DNA of 64,000 nt from Gemmatimonadaceae bacterium (lineage in GTDB: Bacteria; Gemmatimonadota; Gemmatimonadetes; Gemmatimonadales; Gemmatimonadaceae). Each line of letters begins with the position of its first letter. Positions within the stretch are counted from its first letter, which is position 1. Under the pieces are notes generated by a model. That model saw only the letters and a program-made list of their open reading frames with translations. It searched no databases and was not told where the DNA came from. The position numbers were made by a program, and so were the translations under genes. This document shows, in pieces, positions 25,349 to 34,772 of this stretch. Location: NCBI GenBank assembly GCA_035633115.1, contig DASQFN010000106.1, positions 62,001 through 126,000 on the forward strand, given 5' to 3'.

Positions 25349-26530
25349 TCACGCGCCTACGCTCAGCCGCGTGAGAACTCGCCCCGCGCGCACTGCCGCT
25401 TCGCGAATGCGATCGGGCGACGTCACGAACGAGACACGAAAGTATCCCTCGCCGCCAACGCCAAAATTAGAGCCGGGCATCACCACCACTCCTTCCTCCT
25501 CGATCAGAAACTGTGCGAACTCGGCGCTCGTGATGTGCTCCGGCAGCGGAATCCACAGGTACATGGTGGCCTTCGGAGTGGTGCAGGAAAAGCCGCATTC
25601 AGTAAATGCCGCGACCGCCGCGTCGCGCCGCTCCTTGAAAACTGCGACGTTTCCAGGGAGGAACCCGGCAGAGCTATCCAGCGCGCTCGCTGCGGCCGCC
25701 TGAACAGCCATGAAGTTGCCGGTGTCCACGAACGTTTTCACCTGCGCCAGCGGTCCAACGAGCTCCGAGCGGCCCGCCGCCCAGCCGCACCTCCACCCGG
25801 TCATGTTGTAACTCTTCGAGACCGAATGAAATTCGATGGCAACGTCGCGCGCGCCGTCGACCTCGAAAATGCTGGGGGGGACGTACCCGTCGAATGCAAT
25901 CTCCGAGTACGCATTGTCGTACACCAGCAGGATATCGAGTTCCCTGCAGCGCTTTACGACGCGCTCGAGATAATCCAGCGGCGCAATCGCGGCTGTCGGG
26001 TTGTTGGGATAGTTCAAGTAAAGAATTCGTGCTTTTCTCAGGACGTCGGCCGGAATCGCGTCGATGTCGACGAGGAAGTCGTTCTCGCTGCGAAGCGCGC
26101 AGACGTAAGGTGCGCCATCCGAGAGAAGCGTTCCGCCGAGATACGAGAGGTAGCCCGGCTCCGGGACGATGGTGACGTCGCCGGGGTTCACGTAGGCGAG
26201 CGCGAGGTGCGCGATCCCTTCTTTCGACCCGAGCAGAGGGACTATCTCTTTGACGGGGTCGAACTCGAGACCGAACCGCCCGCGCATCCACCGCACGATT
26301 GATTCGCGAAACTCCATCAGGCCGAGCCCGAAGCCGTAGCGGCTCATGGCAGGGTTCGCGGCTGCTTCCGCGATTCTGCGCACCGCAGCGGGAGGAGGCG
26401 CGAGGTCGGCATCACCTGCACCAAGGTCGATCACGTCGACGCCTCGAGCCACGAGCTCCCGTTTCTTCGCGGGAATCGCGGCCATCGGATAATCCGGAAG
26501 TCCGAGCAGCCGCTCGGAGTAGCGTGGCAC
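25349..26530 (-). CDS. Class I/II PLP aminotransferase (LL-diaminopimelate or alanine type)
   Basis: 393 residues, fold type I. Landmarks are IDLGAGDADL near the N-terminus, LNYPNNPTAA with the substrate Asn, YDNAYSEIAFDGY, and the PLP lysine in SVSKSYNMTGWRCGW. The NMTGWR sequence and overall pattern fit DapL-like (LL-DAP aminotransferase) or AlaA-like enzymes better than AspC. The GTG start shares its first G with the preceding TAG stop (TAGTG). The substrate is not certain. Confidence 0.82.
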   Translation of the reverse strand: MPRYSERLLGLPDYPMAAIPAKKRELVARGVDVIDLGAGDADLAPPPAAVRRIAEAAANPAMSRYGFGLGLMEFRESIVRWMRGRFGLEFDPVKEIVPLLGSKEGIAHLALAYVNPGDVTIVPEPGYLSYLGGTLLSDGAPYVCALRSENDFLVDIDAIPADVLRKARILYLNYPNNPTAAIAPLDYLERVVKRCRELDILLVYDNAYSEIAFDGYVPPSIFEVDGARDVAIEFHSVSKSYNMTGWRCGWAAGRSELVGPLAQVKTFVDTGNFMAVQAAAASALDSSAGFLPGNVAVFKERRDAAVAAFTECGFSCTTPKATMYLWIPLPEHITSAEFAQFLIEEEGVVVMPGSNFGVGGEGYFRVSFVTSPDRIREAAVRAGRVLTRLSVGA

Positions 26531-27210
26531 TACGCCCGCGCCTGCACCGGATTGCTGACTTTGCTGATGCCTTCGATCTCGACTTCCACGACGTCGCCCG
26601 GCACGAGCGGCCCTACGCCCGATGGCGTTCCCGTAGCGACGATGTCTCCCGGCTCGAGTGTCATTACGTGTGATACGTACGAGAGAAGCTTTCCGATGGA
26701 AAAAACCATGTCTTTGGCGGAAGCTCTCTGCCGCTCGACACCGTTCACGCGCGTAACGACGGTAAGCGTGGACAAATCATCGGGAGCAGAGGCAACGGAG
26801 CCGAGGGGGCAGAACGTATCGAACCCTTTCGCTCTGGTCCACTGGCTATCCTTGCGCTGAAGATCGCGCGCGGTGACGTCGTTCACCGCCAACACGCCGG
26901 AGATTGCATCCTCGGCGTCGCCCTCGCTGGCGCGCGTAAGCGGACTCCCGATTACCACTCCGATCTCGCCCTCGAATTCAACCTGTTGCGACTGCTCGGG
27001 CAGCAGAATCGCCTCGCCGTCGGCGATGATGCTCGACGATGGCTTGAGAAAAAACAGCGGCTCCGTGGGGACTTCATTTCCGAGCTCTTTCGCGTGCTCC
27101 CGGTAATTGCGTCCGATGCACACGATCTTACCCGGGCGGATGGGCGCGCGCTCCTGCTGTTTTCCTTGCCCCATTGGGGACCGAGTGGCTGTCGTGGAGT
27201 CGGGCATCAT
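26530..27210 (-). CDS. Fumarylacetoacetate hydrolase family protein
   Basis: 226 residues. IVCIGRNYREHAKELGNE opens the FAH fold. The metal ligands lie in EFEGEIGVVIG (Glu-x-Glu) and NDVTARDLQ, and GTPSGVG is the C-terminal landmark. Such proteins act on 2-oxo acids or fumarylpyruvate/oxaloacetate; the substrate is unknown. Co-directional with and overlapping the aminotransferase by one base. Confidence 0.85.
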   Translation of the reverse strand: MMPDSTTATRSPMGQGKQQERAPIRPGKIVCIGRNYREHAKELGNEVPTEPLFFLKPSSSIIADGEAILLPEQSQQVEFEGEIGVVIGSPLTRASEGDAEDAISGVLAVNDVTARDLQRKDSQWTRAKGFDTFCPLGSVASAPDDLSTLTVVTRVNGVERQRASAKDMVFSIGKLLSYVSHVMTLEPGDIVATGTPSGVGPLVPGDVVEVEIEGISKVSNPVQARA

Positions 27211-27232
27211 TCCTCATTCATCGGGTGAGACG

Positions 27233-29422
27233 TTAGTCCGACACTGCATAGAAGTCGCGCAGTTGCCGGGAGATTTCAGGCCAGGGCAACATCAACCGTC
27301 GGGCGGGGGGCAGTGCGCGCATGAGCTCCGCGCCGTAGCTCTTGGTGATCACGCGATTGTCGGCAATTATCACAGCACCGCGATCAGTCGCCGTACGAAT
27401 CAGCCGTCCGAAACCCTGCTTCAAGCGCAGCGCGGCATGTGGGACCATGTATTCGGCGAAGGGGTCACCGCCCCTGTCGAGGATCGCCTCGCAATTCGCG
27501 GCGGTGACGGGCTCGCTCGGAACGCGAAACGGCAGGCGGGCGATGAGCAATCCGCGAAGCGCGTTTCCGGGAACGTCGACGCCCTCCCAGTAGGATGAAG
27601 TTCCGATCAGTACCGCCCTGCCCGAACGTCGGAACTTCTCGAGCAGAACGTCGCGGCTGTCTTCTCCGTGAACGAGCAGCGGACGGTCGTGCAGGGCGCC
27701 GCGCGCGCGGAGCTCCAGCGCGGACTCTCTCACATCGCGGTGGCTCGTGAAGAGCACGAACAATCCGCCGTCGCTGGCATCCGCAAAATCGGAGATCATC
27801 TGAATGACGGCGAACAGATGACCCGCCGCGTCAGCATTCGGCGCCGGAATGTCAGTTGGAATCGCGACGACGGCCTGCGTCGCGTAGTTGAACGGCGATG
27901 CAAACGAGGCGGTGACCGGTGGAATATCCAGCTGATCGACGCCGAGGCGGCTCGCGAGGAACTCGAAACGCGAGTCCGTCGCCAGAGTTGCGCTCGTCAC
28001 TATCGCTGTCTTGACGCGTCCGAAGAGATCATCGCGGAGTATTGGTGCGAGATCGAGCGGCACCCAGGTCACCGCAATGTTCCCCTCCTTGCCGCGCGAC
28101 TCGATCCAGCGCACGCGCTTCGGAGCGTCGGGACCGGGTTCGAGTGCGCCGTGAAGCGCATTGGCGAGAGCCTCGAGCCTGCGCCCCACTCCCCTCATCT
28201 CGCTGATCAGAGCCGTGGTTGCCTCTTCGCGAAGCTTCTCTGCCTCCAGCCGCTGGCGGATTAACGAGAGACTGTCACTCAGGAGCGCGGTCTCCGCGAG
28301 AAGATCAGACAGCGCAGCCGCGAGGCCGCCACGCCACACCGGATCGGTGTCGAAATCCTCGGAGAGGCGAAGGACTGTCTGTCCGCTGCGATGCAGATAT
28401 TCCTCGAGGAGATCGAAGACGATCGAACCCTTGCTCCGTGCGGCATCAACCGCGGGGATGATCCTCTGCTCGAGCATCTCGAGGCTCGCCTGGCTGAACA
28501 TGTCGTCGCGAGCACGCAGGCGCTGGTCGAGCGCCGCGAGCAGACCGCGACCGCCGCGGCGGCCGCCGACAGGCCTCGCCAGTCGCGAAAGAAGCCGCTG
28601 GAGGCCGCGCCGCGTTGCTGATTCACCAAGGTGCGCAGCCGCTGCATCCTCGAGGTGATGTCCTTCATCCACCACGAGCCGCGAGTACGCGGGGATCACC
28701 GCTGCTTCTTCCCAGTTGCATTGCGCGCGACGCACGGCAACGTCGGACATCAGCAGGTGATGATTGACAACGACCACATCCGCCTTCGCTGCTTCGCGCC
28801 GCGCGGTGAAAAGAAAGCAGCGATCGTAATGAGGGCACTCCGCGCGGATGCACAAATCCGGCTCCGCCGCGACTTCGTCCCACACTTCGGGACTCGGCTG
28901 CTGAGGCAGATCGCCGAGAGAGCCCTCTGTGGTTTCCTTCGCCCACCCGGCGATGCGCTCGATGCCGTCGCTCATGTCGTCGATCAGATCGCCGCCTATC
29001 AATCGCGCCTGCTCGAGCCGCAGGAGACAGAGATAATTCCGCCAGCCCTTGAGCAGCGCGAATCGTACTTCCTGCTCACCGTCGAGAGCGCGCGCGAGGA
29101 AAGGCAGATCCTTTCTCACGAGCTGTTCCTGCAGATTGATCGTGTTCGTCGAGACGACTGTGCGCTCTCCATTGAGCGCTGCCCAGCGTAGCGCGGGCAG
29201 CAGATAGCCGAGCGACTTACCGACGCCGGTCCCCGCTTCGAGAAGTCCAACCCCCCCGTCGTTGTACAGCATCGCGATGGTGCGCGCCATCTCACGCTGA
29301 GTGGGGCGGTCCTCGTACTGCTGCATCTCGCGCGCGATGCCGCCAAATGGTCCGAGATCGTCAGCCACCTCGGCGGGATCGAGAATCTGCTCTTCGGCGG
29401 GGGCGTCTGTGAATGCGATCAC
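27233..29422 (-). CDS. dinG: DinG/XPD-like ATP-dependent DNA helicase
   Basis: 729 residues, superfamily 2. Walker A is EAGTGVGKS near residue 62 and Walker B/motif II is VVDEGHHLED. Four cysteines between them (in NYLC, DLC, AEC and DRC) form the XPD/DinG iron-sulfur cluster. Motif VI lies near GFGRLIRT. A 5'-3' helicase that resolves R-loops or repairs damage, in line with lexA a few genes away. The ATG overlaps the rsmI stop by 4 bp. Confidence 0.88.
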   Translation of the reverse strand: MIAFTDAPAEEQILDPAEVADDLGPFGGIAREMQQYEDRPTQREMARTIAMLYNDGGVGLLEAGTGVGKSLGYLLPALRWAALNGERTVVSTNTINLQEQLVRKDLPFLARALDGEQEVRFALLKGWRNYLCLLRLEQARLIGGDLIDDMSDGIERIAGWAKETTEGSLGDLPQQPSPEVWDEVAAEPDLCIRAECPHYDRCFLFTARREAAKADVVVVNHHLLMSDVAVRRAQCNWEEAAVIPAYSRLVVDEGHHLEDAAAAHLGESATRRGLQRLLSRLARPVGGRRGGRGLLAALDQRLRARDDMFSQASLEMLEQRIIPAVDAARSKGSIVFDLLEEYLHRSGQTVLRLSEDFDTDPVWRGGLAAALSDLLAETALLSDSLSLIRQRLEAEKLREEATTALISEMRGVGRRLEALANALHGALEPGPDAPKRVRWIESRGKEGNIAVTWVPLDLAPILRDDLFGRVKTAIVTSATLATDSRFEFLASRLGVDQLDIPPVTASFASPFNYATQAVVAIPTDIPAPNADAAGHLFAVIQMISDFADASDGGLFVLFTSHRDVRESALELRARGALHDRPLLVHGEDSRDVLLEKFRRSGRAVLIGTSSYWEGVDVPGNALRGLLIARLPFRVPSEPVTAANCEAILDRGGDPFAEYMVPHAALRLKQGFGRLIRTATDRGAVIIADNRVITKSYGAELMRALPPARRLMLPWPEISRQLRDFYAVSD

Positions 29423-30276
29423 GATTCGTGCGCCAGGCGGTAGGCCAGATTGCGAGGTGCTCCGTGCTCCGAGATGAGTCGCTCGACGATAGCTCGCGGC
29501 GTCGCTCCTTCCGCTCGAAGACGCTGCGCCTTTTCGGATAGCATGCTCTCGGAGACTTCCTCTCTTTCGGCTGCACCGATGAGAATCACGACCTCGCCAC
29601 GGGCGGGTGTCTCCTGGAACCGCGCTGCCAGGTTGGCGACTGTTCCGCGCGCGTACTCCTCGAATTTTTTCGTGAGCTCGCGCGCTACCACGGCAGTGCG
29701 CGCGCCGGCTCCTGCCTCAGCGATCTCGGCGAGCGTTGCTCCGACGCGTGTCGGAGCCTCGTACAGGATCGCGGTGTGGCGCATTCGCATTATCTCGGTC
29801 AACACGCGAAGGCGATCCTTTCCCTTACGCGGGAGAAAGCCGAGAAAAGTGAACTGCTCGCCTGCCAGGCCCGAGCCCACGAGCGCGGCCAGAAGTGCCG
29901 ACGCGCCGGGAATCGGCACAACGGGAATGCCGGCGTCTATCGCTGCAGCGACCAGCCTTGCTCCAGGGTCGGAGAGAAGAGGAGTGCCCGCGTCCGTAAT
30001 CAGCGCGATTGTATCTCCGTCGACGAGACGCTTCACCAGCCGCGGTGTCTCGCGTGCCTCGTTGTGCTCGTGGTACGGGGCGCAGCGCGTCGCAATCTGA
30101 TAGTGATCGAGCAGCCGTCGTGAATGGCGCGTGTCCTCCGCAACAACGAGCGCGGCCGAGGAGAGAACCTCGACCGCGCGAAACGACATGTCGCCCATGT
30201 TTCCGATTGGCGTGCTGACGATGTAGAGGGCTCCCCCTCCCTTCAACCCGACGCCGGATTCGGAGCCGCTGGCCAA
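29419..30276 (-). CDS. rsmI: 16S rRNA (cytidine1402-2'-O)-methyltransferase
   Basis: 285 residues of the tetrapyrrole-methylase fold. The N-terminus YIVSTPIGNMGDMSFRA and VAEDTRHSRRLL are RsmI signatures, and ITDAGTPLLSDPG carries the SAM-loop. It methylates C1402 of the 16S P-site. Shares an operon with the helicase downstream. Confidence 0.94.
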   Translation of the reverse strand: MASGSESGVGLKGGGALYIVSTPIGNMGDMSFRAVEVLSSAALVVAEDTRHSRRLLDHYQIATRCAPYHEHNEARETPRLVKRLVDGDTIALITDAGTPLLSDPGARLVAAAIDAGIPVVPIPGASALLAALVGSGLAGEQFTFLGFLPRKGKDRLRVLTEIMRMRHTAILYEAPTRVGATLAEIAEAGAGARTAVVARELTKKFEEYARGTVANLAARFQETPARGEVVILIGAAEREEVSESMLSEKAQRLRAEGATPRAIVERLISEHGAPRNLAYRLAHES

Positions 30277-30294
30277 CGCCCGCGTCGCTTTCTC

Positions 30295-30621
30295 CTACGC
30301 GGCGTGCTGGCGGAACTTCAGCTCGAGCTGCGCCTTCGGAACAGCGCCGATCACCTGGTCGATGAGCTTGCCGTCCTTGAAAAAGAGAATCGCCGGAATC
30401 GAGCGCACCATGAAGCGCGCCGGTGTCTTGATGTTCGTGTCGACGTCCATCTTCATGACCTTCGCCTTGCCGGCGAATTCCGTTGCCAGCTGATCGAGCG
30501 CGGGCGCGACAATGCGGCAGGGGCCACACCATGTCGCCCAGAAATCGACCACGGCGAGGCCTTCGTGCTTTTCGATCTCGACCTCGAAATCGCTGTCTGT
30601 CACGTCAACGGCATTCGACAT
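30295..30621 (-). CDS. trxA: Thioredoxin
   Basis: 108 residues with the WCGPC active site in DFWATWCGPCR, the cis-Pro in RSIPAILFF and a typical C-terminal helix. Cytoplasmic disulfide reductase. AGGAAG precedes the ATG on the minus strand. Divergent from mce across a 76-bp gap. Confidence 0.95.
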   Translation of the reverse strand: MSNAVDVTDSDFEVEIEKHEGLAVVDFWATWCGPCRIVAPALDQLATEFAGKAKVMKMDVDTNIKTPARFMVRSIPAILFFKDGKLIDQVIGAVPKAQLELKFRQHAA

Positions 30622-30697
30622 TTATCGCTTCCTCGCGGGGATGGCCCGCATGCGTGTCTCGAATTTACTTTGTCCCGTCTTCCCAACCCGAAATCTA

Positions 30698-31108
30698 ATG
30701 CCCCAATCAACTCGTGAGGATGTCCGAATTGCGCATATCGGCATTGCCGTCCGATCGATCACCGATGCGCTTCCTTTTTACAGGGACGTTCTCGGGATGG
30801 AGACCGCCGAGCTTGCGCCGATGGACGGCGCAAGAATCAGCGGCCTCGATGCGGGCGGTCCGCTCATCGAGCTCCTGGAGGCCGTTGATGTCGATTCGCC
30901 GATCGGGAAGTTCGTCGAGCGGCGCGGGCCAGCAATTCATCATATCTGCTTCGAGGTCGGGAATCTCGAAGCCGCGCTCGACCGCTGCCGCGCCGCCGGA
31001 ATAGCGTTGATCGACGACGAGCCGCGAATGGGAGCGGAAGGAAAGCTGATAGCGTTTCTGCACCCCGCTTCGACCGGCGGCGTGCTCATCGAGCTTACAG
31101 GAGTCTAG
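30698..31108 (+). CDS. mce: Methylmalonyl-CoA epimerase
   Basis: 136 residues from ATG 30698. Two glyoxalase/VOC beta-alpha-beta modules: IAHIGIAVRSITDALPFYRDVLGM (first metal His) and AIHHICFEVGNLEAAL (second His), with Glu in VLIEL at the end. Interconverts (R)- and (S)-methylmalonyl-CoA in propionate metabolism. No mutase is in the window. Its TAG shares CTAG (31105-31108) with the stop of the convergent lipoprotein. Confidence 0.88.
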   Translation: MPQSTREDVRIAHIGIAVRSITDALPFYRDVLGMETAELAPMDGARISGLDAGGPLIELLEAVDVDSPIGKFVERRGPAIHHICFEVGNLEAALDRCRAAGIALIDDEPRMGAEGKLIAFLHPASTGGVLIELTGV

Positions 31109-31581
31109 GGTCTGACCGGAGCCGGCTCGCGGCAGAACTCCCGCACGGCGGCAATCTCCATATTGTCGATGAACCAGCGGTCGCCCGGACCCTTGATCGC
31201 ATAGAAGCGAGGCGCTTTTACGAGACGGCCGCGAGTGAGCTCAACGGTGAATACACGATGGCCGCCTTCTCCCGGAGTCTCACCCAGCATGCGAGATTTG
31301 TCGTGATTGAAGTAGCATTGGAGAATGATGAGGCGCTTGTCGAGCTGCTCGCGCTCCATGTTGTCCCGGGCAGGCCCGTTGGATGTTCCAAAGACAACCG
31401 ACATCGCCTGAAGATCCTGCGCGCGCACGGCAGTCAGAAACTGCTCGACGGCCATGCGTGGAGTGGAGGCGCCGACGAGCTGAGGTCCGCTGGTGCTGGT
31501 GCCCCCCGGGCCGGTGGTCGTGGTGGTCGTCGCGCGGGAGCAGGCCGAGAGCGCCAGCATAACGAGCAGGAGTTTCTTCAC
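31105..31581 (-). CDS. NTF2-like lipoprotein
   Basis: 158 residues from GTG 31581, with GGAG six bases upstream; longer in-frame starts would overlap the divergent pdxJ start. The leader VKKLLLVMLALSAC ends in a clear lipobox. A Thr-rich linker precedes a domain (RMAVEQFLTAVRAQDLQAMSVVFG...) resembling DUF4878/NTF2-like secreted proteins. Function unknown. Confidence 0.65.
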   Translation of the reverse strand: MKKLLLVMLALSACSRATTTTTTGPGGTSTSGPQLVGASTPRMAVEQFLTAVRAQDLQAMSVVFGTSNGPARDNMEREQLDKRLIILQCYFNHDKSRMLGETPGEGGHRVFTVELTRGRLVKAPRFYAIKGPGDRWFIDNMEIAAVREFCREPAPVRP

Positions 31582-31625
31582 ACGTTTCTCCACGATGATT
31601 GTTGCGAACCTAACGGGCGGGATAA

Positions 31626-32372
31626 ATGCCAGCAAGACATCAGCGCCTGTACATCAACGTAGATCACGTTGCAACTCTTCGGCAGGCACGCGGCGGGAGC
31701 GAGCCTGATCCGGTGGCGGCCGCGGCGCTCTGCGAATCCGCAGGTGCCGATGGAATCACCGCGCATCTTCGCGAGGATCGTCGTCACATACAGGACGCCG
31801 ATGTGGAGGCGCTCGCAACTCACGTGCGGACGTTCTTCAATCTCGAGACAGCATGCATAGACGAGATGATGGAGATCGCGCTGCGTCTGCATCCCCCTCA
31901 GGTCACGCTCGTCCCGGAGCGCAGGCAGGAGATCACCACCGAGGGTGGACTCGATGTGTCCGCGGAGGCTCGGCGTGTGGAGCGCTCAGTGAAACGCCTC
32001 CGCGAGGCGGGAATTCGCGCGAGTCTTTTCATCGATCCGTCAGTCGACTCCACCCGGGCGTCGCGCGAATGCGGCGCGGACGCTGTCGAATTTCACACTG
32101 GTCAGTACGCGCATTCGGGAGGTTCAACCGCGACGCTCGAAGCGCTGGCACATTGCGCAGCACTTGCCGCGGAGCTCGGATTGTCCGTTCATGCCGGCCA
32201 CGGCCTCACGGTCGGCAATGTCGCACCAGTGGCGGCCATTTCGGAGATCGAAGAGTTGAACATCGGCCATTCGATCGTCAGTAGATCAGTCTTCGTGGGG
32301 CTCCCTGCCGCAGTGCGCGAGATGCGCGCTGCGATGGACGCCGCTCGCCATCCTGGAGAGATCGCCGGATGA
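31626..32372 (+). CDS. pdxJ: Pyridoxine 5'-phosphate synthase
   Basis: 248 residues. LYINVDHVATLRQARGG opens the TIM barrel, with HLREDRRHIQD, VEFHTGQYAH and HAGHGL as phosphate- and substrate-binding landmarks. Joins DXP and 3-amino-2-oxopropyl phosphate to make PNP in the DXP-dependent B6 pathway. Its stop overlaps the next ATG by 4 bp. Confidence 0.95.
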   Translation: MPARHQRLYINVDHVATLRQARGGSEPDPVAAAALCESAGADGITAHLREDRRHIQDADVEALATHVRTFFNLETACIDEMMEIALRLHPPQVTLVPERRQEITTEGGLDVSAEARRVERSVKRLREAGIRASLFIDPSVDSTRASRECGADAVEFHTGQYAHSGGSTATLEALAHCAALAAELGLSVHAGHGLTVGNVAPVAAISEIEELNIGHSIVSRSVFVGLPAAVREMRAAMDAARHPGEIAG

Positions 32373-32731
32373 TGGAAGGTGATGAGGATCTGATCCCGAT
32401 TGCGGAGCTTTTTTACGACGACGCCGGCCCGCACATTCTCGGGCGTGCGTCGCCGGCCGGTGGAACTCCGAGGCATACGCCCGCCCGCGGCCGCGAGCTG
32501 CAGGACCTGCTCGGAACGAGCATCCTTCAGCTCGGCGGCGTCGCCGGCGGCACGCGGAGAACTCCAACGTCGGCTCCGCCGCCGGTCGCCATCGAATCAC
32601 TTCTGTACCGGGGACGCGCAGCACTGGAGCGCGCCCTCGAGATCCGGTCGGCGAGCCTCGGCGGCGCCGAGCTCAGTGCAGAAACCATAGAGGAGCTGCT
32701 GGACCTCATCGCGCTCGCCGCCGAGGAGTAG
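32369..32731 (+). CDS. Hypothetical protein
   Basis: 120 residues; acidic N-terminus, disordered Pro/Gly/Arg-rich middle (about 28-72), then a helical C-terminus (ALERALEIRSASL...ELLDLIALAAEE). Overlaps pdxJ by 4 bp and precedes the flippase-like gene by 2 bp, so it is co-translated. No family recognised. Confidence 0.65.
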   Translation: MMEGDEDLIPIAELFYDDAGPHILGRASPAGGTPRHTPARGRELQDLLGTSILQLGGVAGGTRRTPTSAPPPVAIESLLYRGRAALERALEIRSASLGGAELSAETIEELLDLIALAAEE

Positions 32732-32733
32732 CG

Positions 32734-33747
32734 GTGCGCATGAACTGGAAGAGCGCGATTGGAATCGCGCTCAGTGTCGCGCTCCTTGTGTGGACACTCA
32801 AGGATGTATCGCTCGCCGCGGTGTGGGCGGAGCTCGCCCGCTCCAGCATCCCCTACTTTCTCGCGTCTGCGTTCTTTGCGACGCTGATCTTTCCGATGCG
32901 CGCTTATCGGTGGCGCATCATCCTCCATCCGGTGGCCCCTGATCTTCCGCTTGGCCCGCTGTGGCGGTCCACCGCGATCGGAATGATGATCAACAACGTC
33001 GTTCCGGCACGGGCGGGAGAGATTGCGCGAGCGTATGCCGTCACACGGGAGACCCCGGTGACGTTTGCCAGCGCGCTCGCCTCGTTAGCCGTCGACAGGC
33101 TGTTCGACATGTTCGCGATTCTCGGTCTCGGAGCCGCGGCAATTCTGGACCCGGCGTTTCCTCCTGACGCCCGCGTCGCCGGTCAGTCACTGGGCGATCT
33201 CGCGCAGGGATCGATCCTCATCGTAGTCGTGCTCGTCGGGGCTCTCTACCTTCTGGCCTATTTTCCGGCGCAGCTGGTACGGGCCTTCGAGATTTTTGCG
33301 CGCAAGGTCTCGCCAGCCGTGGAAGAGCGCGGCAAGAGCGCGCTGCTTCGATTCAGCGACGGCCTGAGCGTGTTGAAGAGTCCACTTCGTTTTCTGCTCG
33401 TGCTGGCCTGGACCATTGCCCACTGGCTCGTGAACGCGCTGGCATTCTGGCTCGGGTTCAGGGCGGTTGGGCTGACGCTACCGTTTTCCGCGGCGCTCTT
33501 CCTCCAGATGCTCATCGCAATAGGAGTTGCGCTGCCTTCCGCGCCGGGGTTTTTTGGCGTATTCGAGAAGCTCGCCACAGTGGGGCTCGCGATCTACAGC
33601 GTGGAGCCAACCGCCGCCGCGAGCTGGGCGATCGGCTTCCACATCCTGAGCTTCATCCCGATCACGCTCATCGGGATCTACTACTTCTCGCGCCTGGGCC
33701 TGAGCTTCGGTGAGCTGAGGGCGCAATCGGAGAATCGCAAAGAATGA
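32734..33747 (+). CDS. Flippase-like membrane protein (LPG synthase TM / UPF0104 type)
   Basis: 337 residues with about 8 membrane segments. The family pattern is an N-terminal WTLKDVSLAAVWAEL, a conserved charged segment MRAYRWRIIL, MINNVVPARAGEIARAY in the central loop, and PSAPGFFGVFEKL near the C-terminus. Related to the membrane domain of lysylphosphatidylglycerol synthase and AglD-like proteins; may flip or help make lipid-linked molecules. GTG 32734 or ATG 32740 may be the start. Overlaps ispE by 4 bp. Confidence 0.82.
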   Translation: MRMNWKSAIGIALSVALLVWTLKDVSLAAVWAELARSSIPYFLASAFFATLIFPMRAYRWRIILHPVAPDLPLGPLWRSTAIGMMINNVVPARAGEIARAYAVTRETPVTFASALASLAVDRLFDMFAILGLGAAAILDPAFPPDARVAGQSLGDLAQGSILIVVVLVGALYLLAYFPAQLVRAFEIFARKVSPAVEERGKSALLRFSDGLSVLKSPLRFLLVLAWTIAHWLVNALAFWLGFRAVGLTLPFSAALFLQMLIAIGVALPSAPGFFGVFEKLATVGLAIYSVEPTAAASWAIGFHILSFIPITLIGIYYFSRLGLSFGELRAQSENRKE

Positions 33748-34643
33748 GCGGGCCTTCCGCGCGCATCCAGGCGCAAGCAAAGATCAATCTTCATCTGCGA
33801 ATCCTGACGAAGGAAGAATCGGGGTTCCACTCGCTCGAGACGATCTATCACCGAATCGAGCACGCGGACGAGCTGAAGATCTGCATCGAGCCCGACCGGC
33901 GGAAGGTACTGGACGTTCAGGGCGCCGATCTCGGACCGGTGGAATCGAATCTCGCGTATCGCGCGGTGCTTGCGTACTCCGATGCGTGCCGCTGGCCGTG
34001 GGGATTCACCATGGAGCTCGACAAAAACATTCCGGTGGGCGCAGGGCTGGGAGGCGGCAGCGCTGACGCCGCCGCGGTGTTGCGCGCGCTGGATTCCCTG
34101 AACAGACAGCCTGCTGGAGAGCGCCGGCTGCTCGCTATTGCTGCATCACTTGGCGCAGACGTCCCCTTTCTCGTGAGCAGCGAAGTGATGGCGCTCGCCT
34201 GGGGACGAGGGGAGCGCATGCTCGGACTCGTGCCCCTGCCGCAGCGTGACGTGATTCTGGTCACGCCGGATTTTCAGATTGCGACTGCCGATGCCTATTC
34301 CTGGCTGGATGCCGGCCGGCCGTCGGAAGGCGAGACAGGGCAGAGTGCCTCGGATCTGCTCCTGATCTCCGACCAGATGCTCGCCAGCTGGAAGTCCGTG
34401 GGAAAGCTCAACCGCAACGACTTCATTGCGCCGGTTGCCGACCGCTATCCGCAAATTCGGACGCATCTCGAGAATCTGAAAGGAACGGGATCGTTTTTCT
34501 GCTCGATGACCGGCTCGGGGTCGACGCTGTTCGGCGTGTATGAAGCGCTGCCTGAGGCACCGGCGTTGAAGGTCTTCGAAGGCGCGACTCTGACGCCGAC
34601 CCGCACTGCAACCAGCGTTGTTCAACCAGTACGTATCGGCTAG
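33744..34643 (+). CDS. ispE: 4-(cytidine 5'-diphospho)-2-C-methyl-D-erythritol kinase
   Basis: 299 residues of the GHMP kinase family. AQAKINLHLRIL at the N-terminus, the phosphate loop IPVGAGLGGGSADAA near residue 100, and MTGSGSTLFGVY near residue 255. Fourth step of the MEP isoprenoid pathway. Follows the flippase-like gene with a 4-bp overlap; tRNA-Gln begins 12 bp after the stop. Confidence 0.93.
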   Translation: MSGPSARIQAQAKINLHLRILTKEESGFHSLETIYHRIEHADELKICIEPDRRKVLDVQGADLGPVESNLAYRAVLAYSDACRWPWGFTMELDKNIPVGAGLGGGSADAAAVLRALDSLNRQPAGERRLLAIAASLGADVPFLVSSEVMALAWGRGERMLGLVPLPQRDVILVTPDFQIATADAYSWLDAGRPSEGETGQSASDLLLISDQMLASWKSVGKLNRNDFIAPVADRYPQIRTHLENLKGTGSFFCSMTGSGSTLFGVYEALPEAPALKVFEGATLTPTRTATSVVQPVRIG

Positions 34644-34655
34644 CTTTCGCGCTCC

Positions 34656-34726
34656 TGCCCCCTCGTCCAATGGCAGGACATCGGTCTTTGGATCCGAGAA
34701 TGGTGGTTCGAATCCACCGGGGGCAA
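34656..34726 (+). tRNA. tRNA-Gln(TTG)
   Basis: 71 nt. Acceptor TGCCCCC/GGGGGCA, discriminator A. Anticodon TTG at 34688-34690 in the loop CTTTGGA. The anticodon stem TCGGT/TCCGA has one T-T mismatch at the loop end. T arm GGTGG TTCGAAT CCACC. No encoded CCA. Confidence 0.92.
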
Positions 34727-34772
34727 TTGAACTGATGACTGGGCGCAACTAACTTTAGGGGCTCAAGGCGGC

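Noticed and set aside
34146-34748. Minus-strand frame across tRNA-Gln and ispE
   Set aside because: It reads through a tRNA gene antisense and matches nothing.
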